Positions 1 through 7,666 of a DNA stretch of 9,557 nt are shown piece by piece. Both the position numbers and the translations under genes were made by a program. The notes beneath the pieces were generated by a model, which was given only the letters and a program-made list of their open reading frames with translations, was not told where the DNA came from and made no database searches. Each line of letters opens with the position of its first letter. Position 1 is the stretch's first letter. This stretch comes from an uncultured Bacteroidota bacterium (GTDB taxonomy: Bacteria; Bacteroidota; Bacteroidia; Chitinophagales; Chitinophagaceae): assembly GCA_946479535.1 (NCBI GenBank), contig CAMLGP010000059.1:1-9557 (forward strand), written 5' to 3'.

Positions 1-2
1 TC

Positions 3-149
3 CTTTCACTTGACCCTATTGCAGGCTTTACCATTGCCTGCAGAAATAAAAAAACGGTTGTAGCAGAAGTGGTGTATTGCGAAGAAGGATTTTATCCTGG
101 TTATTGCTTAAGCGCCTTCGGTTTGCAAAAGCACCACCAACTTTCATAG
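3..149 (+). CDS. C-terminal fragment of an unrecognised protein, cut by the window edge
   Basis: One frame stays open from the left edge for 48 codons and stops at TAG 147-149. The peptide reads like real protein: it begins LSLDPIAGFTIACRNKK and ends SAFGLQKHHQLS, with mixed hydrophobic and charged residues and three cysteines. I do not recognise the family and there is no catalytic motif. The start lies outside the window. The frame ends one base before an ATG at 151 that could begin the next gene, so the two may be co-transcribed, although the better start of the next gene is 193. The other + frames have stops in this stretch. The minus strand has an ATG-initiated frame of about 40 codons that looks less protein-like. 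The reading frame is moderately supported; the function is unknown. Confidence 0.5.
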   Translation, partial: LSLDPIAGFTIACRNKKTVVAEVVYCEEGFYPGYCLSAFGLQKHHQLS

Positions 150-192
150 GATGAAAAAAAGGCACTATTTGAAACACTTTAACCTATTTACC

Positions 193-3123
193 ATGAAATC
201 AACTTTATCCTTAAAATTAATTCTCTTCTCAGTGATTGTTGCTCTGTGCACACAGGTAGTTAATGCACAAACCTGGACCTTCCGTAACGGTTTTGGTCAA
301 TCAGGTGCAACCAATAGCCTGCCAGACGTTGGAAGAGCCATTTGCACAGATGCCTCAGGCAATGTGTATATCACAGGTAAAATAAGTGACGATCTCACCG
401 GCAATACAGTATCCTTTGGAGGAACGGCCCTGGTAAGCGCGGGAGATGACGATGGATTTGTAGCCAAATTCAATTCATCTGGCGTGCATCAATGGTCTAT
501 TCGATTCGGAGGTACGTCCTTCACCGATATCGGATATGGTATTGCAACGGACGGAACTTCCGTATATGTGGCAGGTGCAGTAAATGGTGCAATGACGGTT
601 GGAACTTCTCCAACTTCTTATCCAGTCGCCGGTGCCGGTATTGACGGAGTGATCATGAAACTTGATGCAGCCACTGGAGGGGTTACCTGGGTTACCCGGT
701 TTGGAGGTGGCAATTCGGATGAAGCACAGTCTATAGCCGTTGACCCTTCAGGCAATGTATACGTATCTGGCATTTTCCGTACACGCACAACCAATCCAAC
801 CGCTACGTTTGGTGGTTTTTCACGAACAGTACAGGGAAATGCTGCTTCCTATACATCTGATCTTTTTGTTGCACAATTAAATTCATCTGGAACCTTTCAA
901 TGGGTAAGCACAGGCGGTATTTCTGGCAGCAATGACAATATTAATGGTAGTGGAGTTTGTTATGTTCCCGGTCTTTCTGAAGTAGTGGCAACTGGTTCTT
1001 TCCGTGCGGCGTTAAGCGGCAGCACTACGGCTACCTATTCAACCACCACACCGGCATCCACAGTAACACTGACCAATTCCGGTGCTGTGGTCAATGAGGA
1101 TTTTTGTTTGCTGGAATTATCAGCCAGCACCGGTGCTTTTATTACCGGATCATCAGCAGGATCTTCAGACGGTAATGAATATGGATTGGGAATTACCTAT
1201 GATGCCAATACAAGTAATGTATTCTTTGTGGGAGGGTTCTCAAGTGCCAGTGTTACCTTTCCGGGATTGGCTGCCATAACCAACGGCGCTTCCACACGTG
1301 ATAATATATTATATGGCCGGTATAATCCTTCAACAGATGCTTATATATGGGTTAAAGATGCTGATAATAGCGCTTCGGCAAGCGCGGCTGATGTTGGACG
1401 CGCGATCAATTCCAACAATGCAGGCCGCGTATTCATAGCAGGTAATTTTAGAAATACCGTAACCTTTCCATCCGGACTTTCCTTAACAGCCTCAGGGGCA
1501 CAGGCAGATATTTTTGTAGCGGGGATCAATGTGACCACCGGAAATGCAGATTACGTAACGCAGGGTACAGGTACAAGTTCCACCGCAGATGATATCGGCT
1601 ATGGCGTTGCGGGTGATGGCAATGGAAATGTTTGGATCACTGGTCAATATGCTTCCAATTTAACACTGTCACCGCTTTCTGCATTAGCTTCAAATAATAA
1701 TAAAGAAGATGTTCTACTGGCAAAATACCTCGACAGGCCAACTATTACTACTCCTCCCGCTGCAGCAAGCGCATGCACAGGTTTACCAGTTACATTTAGT
1801 GTTGTAGCCAGCGGGACAGGATTGGGTTATTCCTGGCAGGAAGCAACCAATGCCGGATTCACTACCGGCCTGGTCACCTTATCCAATACAGGTGTATATA
1901 GCGGTACTAATACAGCTACACTAACTATATCAGATAATTCAGCATTAGCTGGAAGATTTTACCGGGTGATCGTCAGCAATTCCGCTGGATCTGTTACCAG
2001 CTCCGGTGCGCAATTGACAGTGAATTCTCCAACATTATCCGGAGCTAATACCGTTACTCAGAATGTAGGAACAAATAATAATCTTTATTATGCTTCCGGT
2101 TGTGGGCTGGTAGGAAAAATTGTTCCATCAGGTGGCAGTCCGGTCACTGGTAGCGTTACCACCCAGGTATGGATAGAAGGTGCTGTTCCAACTTATGCTT
2201 CCCAGCCATTTGTACAAAGGCATTACCAGGTAACACCAGCAGTAAGCCCCTCCACCTCAACTGCTGCAGTAACACTCTATTTTACTCAGGCAGAGTTTGA
2301 TAATTTTAATGCAGCACCTGGAAGTACGTTGAATCTGCCAACAGGTCCAGGAGACGCGGGAGGTAAGGCCAATTTGCGGATAGGAAAATATATGGGAAGC
2401 AGTAATAATGGAAGTGGCTTACCGGCATCCTACACATCATCAGCAACAGTGATTGATCCTCCGGACGCGCAAATAGTGTGGAATGCAACCTTCAGCAGAT
2501 GGGAAGTAACTTTTGATGTGGTGGGATTCAGTGGCTTTATTGTACAGACTTATTTATTTGTATTACCTGTAAAACTGGATTTCTTTACTGCACAACTGGT
2601 AAATAATGATGTGCAATTGAAATGGCAAACTTCCGGTGAATCAGAGATTGATCATTTTGACGTTGAAAGAAGTGTGGATGGACAAAATTATACCTCAATT
2701 GGTAAACGTGCAGCGCTCAATGCCAATACCATTGCCAGTTATGAACTCAAAGATGCAGCCGTTTCAGCCCTGAACAAAGGCAGTGTATTCTACCGGTTAA
2801 AAACAACCAGCCAGAGCGGCAAGGAAGAGTACAGCAGGATCGTTATTGTATATATTGACAAAAAAGGATCATTAATAACAGGAGTATTGCCAAATCCATT
2901 TGTACATGAATTGAACCTGGGTATAAATGCTCCCCGTAACGGACAAATGAAACTCACCATAGCAGATATGGCGGGGAAAGTTGTGCTCAATCAGCAGGTC
3001 ACAATTACAAAAGGTTTCAGTACACAGACCATACGAAATGCTGACCGATTAAATACTGGTGTATATATTTTAACAGTAAATTTTGAAGGGCAGACAGCCA
3101 CTTATAAAATAGAAAAACAATAA
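193..3123 (+). CDS. Secreted propeller-repeat protein with Ig-like segment and T9SS type A sorting domain
   Basis: A large exported, probably cell-surface or released protein. An ATG at 151 is also in frame and gives 990 residues. I prefer 193 (976 residues) because it starts exactly at a textbook signal peptide: MKSTLSLKLILF, a hydrophobic core, then VVNA|Q with likely cleavage after residue 25. Residues ~28-510 hold about seven repeats of the SBBP/beta-propeller kind, each with a strand core such as DASGNVYITGK, DPSGNVYVSG, NNAGRVFIAG or DGNGNVWITG. Residues ~514-610 look Ig-like (ACTGLPVTFSVVASG to FYRVIVSNSAGSV). Residues ~610-788 are an unassigned beta-rich region. Residues ~790-890 match the LPVKLDFFTAQ...DVQLKWQTSGESEIDHFDVERS module common before sorting tails. 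Residues ~894-976 are the sorting domain (GVLPNPFVHELNL, then NTGVYILTV). No enzymatic residues are evident; a binding or structural role is inferred. A strong terminator follows. Confidence 0.9.
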   Translation: MKSTLSLKLILFSVIVALCTQVVNAQTWTFRNGFGQSGATNSLPDVGRAICTDASGNVYITGKISDDLTGNTVSFGGTALVSAGDDDGFVAKFNSSGVHQWSIRFGGTSFTDIGYGIATDGTSVYVAGAVNGAMTVGTSPTSYPVAGAGIDGVIMKLDAATGGVTWVTRFGGGNSDEAQSIAVDPSGNVYVSGIFRTRTTNPTATFGGFSRTVQGNAASYTSDLFVAQLNSSGTFQWVSTGGISGSNDNINGSGVCYVPGLSEVVATGSFRAALSGSTTATYSTTTPASTVTLTNSGAVVNEDFCLLELSASTGAFITGSSAGSSDGNEYGLGITYDANTSNVFFVGGFSSASVTFPGLAAITNGASTRDNILYGRYNPSTDAYIWVKDADNSASASAADVGRAINSNNAGRVFIAGNFRNTVTFPSGLSLTASGAQADIFVAGINVTTGNADYVTQGTGTSSTADDIGYGVAGDGNGNVWITGQYASNLTLSPLSALASNNNKEDVLLAKYLDRPTITTPPAAASACTGLPVTFSVVASGTGLGYSWQEATNAGFTTGLVTLSNTGVYSGTNTATLTISDNSALAGRFYRVIVSNSAGSVTSSGAQLTVNSPTLSGANTVTQNVGTNNNLYYASGCGLVGKIVPSGGSPVTGSVTTQVWIEGAVPTYASQPFVQRHYQVTPAVSPSTSTAAVTLYFTQAEFDNFNAAPGSTLNLPTGPGDAGGKANLRIGKYMGSSNNGSGLPASYTSSATVIDPPDAQIVWNATFSRWEVTFDVVGFSGFIVQTYLFVLPVKLDFFTAQLVNNDVQLKWQTSGESEIDHFDVERSVDGQNYTSIGKRAALNANTIASYELKDAAVSALNKGSVFYRLKTTSQSGKEEYSRIVIVYIDKKGSLITGVLPNPFVHELNLGINAPRNGQMKLTIADMAGKVVLNQQVTITKGFSTQTIRNADRLNTGVYILTVNFEGQTATYKIEKQ

Positions 3124-3142
3124 ATAAGCCGGCAATAGAAAG

Positions 3143-3178
3143 ACCACTGCCTGCATTAGCAGGTGGTGGTTTTATTTT
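3143..3178 (+). terminator. Intrinsic terminator of the secreted-protein gene
   Basis: A 12-bp stem (ACCACTGCCTGC, 3143-3154, with GCAGGTGGTGGT, 3159-3170) contains two adjacent G-U pairs and a 4-nt ATTA loop. It is followed at once by the T-rich run TTTATTTT. It lies 20 nt past the stop codon of the upstream gene and about 45 nt before the next start, so it probably separates the two transcription units. Confidence 0.88.
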
Positions 3179-3222
3179 GAGGACAGCCAAAAAGGATCTT
3201 ATCATAATAAAACATTAAACCA

Positions 3223-3903
3223 GTGAGCCAACAAGTCATCCAGATACCACAATTATTAAAACCCGAGGAATTAACAGGTATAGAAACACTGTTGAAAGAA
3301 GCCAGCTTTGTGGATGGAAAAATAACCGCAAGCATGGCGGCAAAGGCCGTAAAGAATAATCTGCAGGTGGATGCAAAGAGTAATGATATTGCCGGCAAGG
3401 TGGAGCAGATAATAGCAAAAGCTTTGCAGGAAAGTCCATTTTTTCAGGCAACCGCATTTCCACAACAGGTTTATCCCTGCCTTATCAGTAAATATGATCC
3501 GGGCAGGTATTACGGCTGGCACGTGGATAGTCCGGTGATGGGTGACCCAGCTATGAGAACCGATCTGGCCATGACCATTTTCCTGAGTGATCCGGCTACT
3601 TACCAGGGTGGAGAATTATTATTGCAGACAACAGCAGGCATTAATAGTTTTAAGCCATCCAAAGGGGATGCGGTACTATACCCCTGCCAGTATTTGCATT
3701 GTGTAAATGAAGTGTCACAGGGGGAGCGACTGGCAGTGGTAACCTGGATACAAAGCAGGATCCGCTCAGCGGAGCAGCGCCAGGTGCTGTTTGATCTCGG
3801 CCAGGTGCATGCCTTATTAAGTGAAAGAAATATGCACGCGCCGGAAACAATATTGCTCATGCAGGCCTTTAGCAATCTCTATCGCATTTGGGCGGATTTT
3901 TAG
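3223..3903 (+). CDS. piuC: PKHD-type Fe(II)/2-oxoglutarate hydroxylase, PiuC/YbiX family
   Basis: A predicted cytoplasmic Fe(II)- and 2-oxoglutarate-dependent oxygenase of the prolyl-4-hydroxylase fold. Its length, 226 residues, is that of E. coli YbiX/PiuC, and the whole chain follows that family: VDGKITA and KNNLQVD near residues 30-50, YGWHVDSPV with the metal-binding H100 and D102, MRTDLAMTIFLSDP, YQGGELL, GDAVLYP, LHCVNEV with the distal H159, then GERLAVVTWIQS with R169 as the likely 2-oxoglutarate-binding residue. All expected active-site residues are present. The start is GTG at 3223; no ATG precedes the conserved N-terminus. The sulfotransferase gene begins 24 nt after the stop, so an operon is likely. 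Family members are often found beside TonB-dependent iron receptors; none is in this window. The natural substrate of the family is poorly defined, so hydroxylation of a sulfonation substrate is only inference. Confidence 0.9.
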   Translation: MSQQVIQIPQLLKPEELTGIETLLKEASFVDGKITASMAAKAVKNNLQVDAKSNDIAGKVEQIIAKALQESPFFQATAFPQQVYPCLISKYDPGRYYGWHVDSPVMGDPAMRTDLAMTIFLSDPATYQGGELLLQTTAGINSFKPSKGDAVLYPCQYLHCVNEVSQGERLAVVTWIQSRIRSAEQRQVLFDLGQVHALLSERNMHAPETILLMQAFSNLYRIWADF

Positions 3904-3927
3904 CCACTTTCAAAATCAATAACCGTA

Positions 3928-4932
3928 ATGCAGGAAAGAATATCCGAATTGCTGAAAAATAGCCTACCCTATAAATTGTTCCGGCAGGAGGAACAGGTGC
4001 TGTGCCAGTGGCTGAAGATAGACGGCAAGAATTTTACCGAACCTTTTTTTGAAGAAACTATATCAGGCTACCTGGAAAACAAGGCAAACTCTTCAAGGTT
4101 CAAATGTGTGAGCAACCTGGAAGTATTACCAGAGTGGGAGGCTCAATTGGAATGCATAGAACCCACTGCATTCATATTTCATGTATCAAGATGTGGTTCC
4201 ACGCTCATATCTCAATTGCTTTCTTTATTGGATGAGAACATTGTATTATCTGAGGTCCCATTCTTTGACACCCTACTCCGGGATACCACTATTATACCTC
4301 AAGGAGTTAATCGCACAGAACTGTTGCAGGCGGCCATTAGGATTTATGGTTCAAAAAGGAAGGCCAGACAAAGCCGGGTATTTATCAAAACAGATAGCTG
4401 GCATATCCTTTTTTATTCACAGTTAAGGACCATGTACCCTACTGTTCCCTTTATATTCTTGTATCGCCATCCGGCTGAGGTAATAAGGTCACAGCAGAAA
4501 AGAAGAGGAATGCATGCTGTGCCCGGTGTGATTGAACCTTCTTTGTTTGGATTCACACAGGGGGAAATTACCGCACTCTCACTAGATGAGTATATGATAA
4601 AGGTGCTCCAGGTTTATTTTTCCTGTTTTATTGATATCGCAAACCGGGATCCGTTGGCCTTTCCTGTTAACTACAATGAGGGCGCTATGGCAATCATGGA
4701 AAAAATGGCAGCAATTACTTCAACGCCGATGGGTCAGAAATATATTGATAAAATAGTAAAGAGATCACTGTACCATGGGAAATATCCTGGAACTGCATTC
4801 CAGGTAGAAGAACACCTGTCAGGCATGCCGTCCTCTGGCAACAGCCTGGATGAATTATACCAATCGCTGGAAATGATTAGAGTCTCGCACAAGGTTAAGT
4901 TCCTGGATGAACCGGTACAATCTTTCCGCTGA
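3928..4932 (+). CDS. PAPS-dependent sulfotransferase family protein
   Basis: A 334-residue P-loop enzyme expected to transfer sulfate from PAPS to a hydroxyl or amine acceptor. The 5'-phosphosulfate-binding loop is visible at residues 82-95 (FIFHVSRCGSTLIS), a cysteine-containing form seen in bacterial sulfotransferase-like proteins. The 3'-phosphate-binding segment is at 175-188 (FIFLYRHPAEVIRS). A run of ~80 residues precedes the P-loop (FRQEEQVLCQWLKI and beyond), and the C-terminal ~100 residues are less conserved and probably hold the acceptor site. There is no signal peptide or membrane segment, so action is cytoplasmic. The start ATG is 24 nt after the hydroxylase stop, which suggests co-transcription. 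The last 25 codons overlap, antiparallel, the end of an APS kinase gene. That neighbour makes the PAPS donor, which supports true sulfotransferase activity. The acceptor cannot be predicted. Confidence 0.83.
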   Translation: MQERISELLKNSLPYKLFRQEEQVLCQWLKIDGKNFTEPFFEETISGYLENKANSSRFKCVSNLEVLPEWEAQLECIEPTAFIFHVSRCGSTLISQLLSLLDENIVLSEVPFFDTLLRDTTIIPQGVNRTELLQAAIRIYGSKRKARQSRVFIKTDSWHILFYSQLRTMYPTVPFIFLYRHPAEVIRSQQKRRGMHAVPGVIEPSLFGFTQGEITALSLDEYMIKVLQVYFSCFIDIANRDPLAFPVNYNEGAMAIMEKMAAITSTPMGQKYIDKIVKRSLYHGKYPGTAFQVEEHLSGMPSSGNSLDELYQSLEMIRVSHKVKFLDEPVQSFR

Positions 4933-5409
4933 CTGATAAATGGGTTCCATGCTGGTATCGATAACAAGATCAGGGGAGGCAGGCAATTCAAATTCATCAT
5001 TGATCCCTGTAAGGTTAAGTAGTTTATCTGGGTGCCCTTCCGGCAATAAAGCCTTTTTATAAAGGCCTTTGGTATCTCTCCGGATAAGCGTATCAATACT
5101 GCATTTTATCCAGATGATTTTGGCGCCATATTTATTTTTAAGTTCGGTACGAGGAATTTCAAAAGGATTGATAGCGGAGATAATGGGTAATCGCTGGTCA
5201 TTCATTAATTCAGCAGCACGTTTTCCCAGTCGGCGGATATTCTCAAACCGGTCCTGTTTGGAAAATCCAAGATCGCTGCAAAGTGTTTTACGGTATTCAT
5301 CCCCATCTATAACTTCAATTTCAAGGGGTGTGTCCATGAATAGTGATCTCATTTTGTAGGCCAAGGTTGTTTTGCCGGATCCAGAGAGGCCAGTTAGTTG
5401 GAACATCAT
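4855..5409 (-). CDS. cysC: Adenylylsulfate (APS) kinase, stand-alone
   Basis: Phosphorylates APS at the 3' position with ATP to give PAPS. The 184-residue protein has the Walker A loop GLSGSGKTT at residues 7-15, DGDEYR at 36-40, LGFSKQDRFENIRRL at 47-61 (the family's FSxxDRxENIRR motif), the lid segment RDTKGLYKKA at 111-120 and LTGINDEFELP at 133-143. The P-loop begins only six residues from the start, so the usual ~25-residue N-terminal extension is absent. The segment normally read as SPFRxxR appears here as AINPFEIPR, a mild divergence. Two ATG codons are adjacent (5409 and 5406). No sulfurylase genes (cysD, cysN or sat) are nearby. The gene converges on the sulfotransferase, overlapping it by 78 nt, so the likely role is PAPS supply for sulfonation rather than sulfate reduction; that last step is inference. 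Confidence 0.9.
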   Translation of the reverse strand: MMFQLTGLSGSGKTTLAYKMRSLFMDTPLEIEVIDGDEYRKTLCSDLGFSKQDRFENIRRLGKRAAELMNDQRLPIISAINPFEIPRTELKNKYGAKIIWIKCSIDTLIRRDTKGLYKKALLPEGHPDKLLNLTGINDEFELPASPDLVIDTSMEPIYQSAERLYRFIQELNLVRDSNHFQRLV

Positions 5410-5453
5410 AAGGATTAATAAAAAGATTCGCGGCAGGAATTTAGCCGGGTGAT

Positions 5454-5486
5454 TAAAGATACTTAGAACGAAAATCCAACTTCAAG
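5454..5486 (-). promoter_or_regulatory. Weak candidate promoter of the APS kinase gene
   Basis: Read on the minus strand, TATCTTTA (5461-5454) matches seven of eight positions of the Bacteroidota -7 consensus TAnnTTTG. CTTG (5486-5483) lies 21 nt upstream as a possible -33 element. It sits about 45 nt before the ATG. The match is imperfect and this AT-rich gap (5410-5564) could give such a hit by chance. Confidence 0.22.
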
Positions 5487-5564
5487 GATAATCAGGTCAG
5501 CAGGATTGTTCTTGAGTGAAAATCCAGTGTAGATGAATAAATTAACTCAACTCTTAAACCAGGA

Positions 5565-7664
5565 CTATCCCAGTTGTTCGGCAAAAGGCATTTTGCGTAT
5601 TCGTTTACCCGTAGCAGCAAAAATTGCATTGGCGAGTGCAGGTGCTACTGGTGGCAAACCTGGCTCACCCAATCCGGAAGGCGCATCTTCTGTTTCTACA
5701 AATCTTACTTCCACATCCAATGGCGCATCGTTCATCCGTAACATTGGATAGGTATGAAAATTGGTCTCCGCCACTGCTCCATCCACAAATGTCACCTTTG
5801 GATACATGGCGTGAGAGATACCATCTACTATTGCTCCCTGCACCTGGTTCTCTGCTCCACTTAAATTGATCACACGTCCACAATGCACGGCGCAGTATAC
5901 CTTCATGATCTTCGGCTTTTCATCCACCATTTTTATTTCCACAACCTGCGCCGCATAAGATCCAAAGGAAAACCAGGTTGCAAATCCTCTGTATACTCCT
6001 GGTGCTGTGGTGCCCCAATTGCTCATCTTCGCTACCAGTTCAACCACGCTTTTATATTTTTCAGGGTCGTATCCCACTCTTCCTACAGGCGATTGTTTTG
6101 CCTTTTGGAATAATTCAAGACGAAAAGCCACCGGATCTTTTTTCAATTCTGCACATACTTCATCCAAAAAGCTTTCTGCCACAAATGCCAGCGTATTTGC
6201 TCCCGGCGCACGCCAGTAACCAGTAGGTGTATTACTCTTGAGGCCCTGCCCTTCACACCGGTAATTTGCTAACGCCCCCGCTACATAGCTATCGCCACGG
6301 ACCCCATTGCCGATTCCAACTCCGGATTGGTGCCAGGCCAACAAATTATCACTGGAAAGTGCAGCGCGGTATCTATACATTTCTGCAGGACGATAGAAAT
6401 CGTTTTGCATATCATCTTCGCGCACCCATTGTACCTGTACAGGGCATTGTGCGGCTGCCGATATCAATGCAGCTTCCACGCCGTTATCGGTCATCAATTT
6501 GCGACCAAATCCACCTCCCTGCCGGGGCATATTAATGGTGATATTTTCTTCGGCAATACCCAATTGTTTTGCTACATCACTTTTAACATTACCAGGCACC
6601 TGGGTGGGTCCGTACAATTCAACCTTCCCATCCTTAACATCCGCAAAGAAATTAAGTGGTTCCATTTGTCCATGGGAAAGGGTAGGTATTTCGTAATAAA
6701 CATCAAGAACTTTAGCGGCACTTTGTTTTGCTGCATCCACATCACCATCATTTCTTGCTGGCGAAGCAGCGCCCTTATCGATCATCTCTTTAAAGGTTGC
6801 AAAATGCTCCGAGGAATTTTCCAGTTTTCCGGTAGCATCCCATTGGATCACTAACGCATTACGTCCTTTTTTTGCTGCCCAGGTTGATGTGGCCAGTACA
6901 GCTACCGAATTTTTAAGTTTGATAACTTTCTTTACCCCGTTCACTTTCAATGCTGCCGTATCATCAACAGTACCTAAAGTTTTTCCATAAGCCGGAGGTC
7001 GGGCCACCATGGCAAACAACATTCCTTTTCTTCGGGTGTCAATACCAAAAAGCGGTTTGCCAGTTACTATCTTATGTGCATCAACATCTTTGATACGGGT
7101 ACCAATGAACTTAAAGTCCTTTGCATCTTTTAACGCTGGCTTTGACGGTACTTCAACCGTTGCAGCTTTTGCCGTTAATTTTCCATATTCCAGTTTTTTG
7201 CCACTGGCTTTATGTATTACAAAACCATTTTCAGCAGAACATTCTCCAACTGGAACATTCCATGTTTGGGCAGCGGCAGTTATCAGCATCTCCCTTGCGG
7301 TTGCTCCGGCAGTTCGTAATTCATTGAATCGTCCTCTAACGGAACCACTACCACCGGCAGATTGCCTTCCATATTTTTTATCGATGGGCGCAAACTCTAC
7401 CTGGATCTTCTTCCAGTCCACACAGAGCTCTTCAGCAATGATGATTGGGAGGGATGTTTTTACACCCTGACCAATTTCAGGATTCGGAGCCAGTAATACG
7501 ATCTTTCCATCAGCCCCAATTCGGATATAGGCATTAGGATTGAACTCAACATCATTTCCGGGTGAGTCTTCAACTACGCCATTAAGGAAGGAAAAGCTGA
7601 GAAGCATGCCTCCGCCGGAAAGTGCAGATACCTTTAAGAATTGCCTTCTGGTTGTTGATTGCAT
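5565..7664 (-). CDS. Molybdopterin-binding large subunit of an IorB-like xanthine dehydrogenase-family oxidoreductase
   Basis: The catalytic subunit of a two-component molybdenum hydroxylase, the type that oxidises aldehydes or N-heterocycles with water as oxygen source. At 699 residues it is in the usual range for isoquinoline 1-oxidoreductase beta-like proteins. Residues 1-30 are a Tat signal: RRQFLK at 6-11 then a hydrophobic stretch (GGGMLLSFSFL), so the folded enzyme should reach the periplasm. Cofactor motifs follow: NPEIGQGVKTSLPIIIAEEL (61-80), QMEPLN (333-338), RQGGGFGRK (381-389), YWRAPGAN (483-490), and GLGEPGLPPVAPALANAI near 664-681 with E667 as the probable catalytic glutamate. 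The start is two bases after the stop of the [2Fe-2S] subunit, a clear operon. No FAD subunit or cytochrome c gene is adjacent, so the electron acceptor is unknown, as is the substrate. Confidence 0.92.
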   Translation of the reverse strand: MQSTTRRQFLKVSALSGGGMLLSFSFLNGVVEDSPGNDVEFNPNAYIRIGADGKIVLLAPNPEIGQGVKTSLPIIIAEELCVDWKKIQVEFAPIDKKYGRQSAGGSGSVRGRFNELRTAGATAREMLITAAAQTWNVPVGECSAENGFVIHKASGKKLEYGKLTAKAATVEVPSKPALKDAKDFKFIGTRIKDVDAHKIVTGKPLFGIDTRRKGMLFAMVARPPAYGKTLGTVDDTAALKVNGVKKVIKLKNSVAVLATSTWAAKKGRNALVIQWDATGKLENSSEHFATFKEMIDKGAASPARNDGDVDAAKQSAAKVLDVYYEIPTLSHGQMEPLNFFADVKDGKVELYGPTQVPGNVKSDVAKQLGIAEENITINMPRQGGGFGRKLMTDNGVEAALISAAAQCPVQVQWVREDDMQNDFYRPAEMYRYRAALSSDNLLAWHQSGVGIGNGVRGDSYVAGALANYRCEGQGLKSNTPTGYWRAPGANTLAFVAESFLDEVCAELKKDPVAFRLELFQKAKQSPVGRVGYDPEKYKSVVELVAKMSNWGTTAPGVYRGFATWFSFGSYAAQVVEIKMVDEKPKIMKVYCAVHCGRVINLSGAENQVQGAIVDGISHAMYPKVTFVDGAVAETNFHTYPMLRMNDAPLDVEVRFVETEDAPSGLGEPGLPPVAPALANAIFAATGKRIRKMPFAEQLG

Positions 7665-7666
7665 AA

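Noticed and set aside
118..125. TCGGTTTG as a -7 promoter element for the secreted-protein gene
   Set aside because: It mismatches the fixed A and has no -33 partner at the expected distance.
5533..5751. 72-codon + strand frame opening upstream of the molybdopterin gene's 3' end
   Set aside because: Most of it is antisense to the clearly coding large subunit; the translation has no family-like features.
6327..6854. 175-codon + strand frame
   Set aside because: It lies wholly antisense to the molybdopterin subunit, whose motifs are intact across the region.
7009..7470. 153-codon + strand frame
   Set aside because: Antisense shadow of the same large subunit; no independent motif or start signal.
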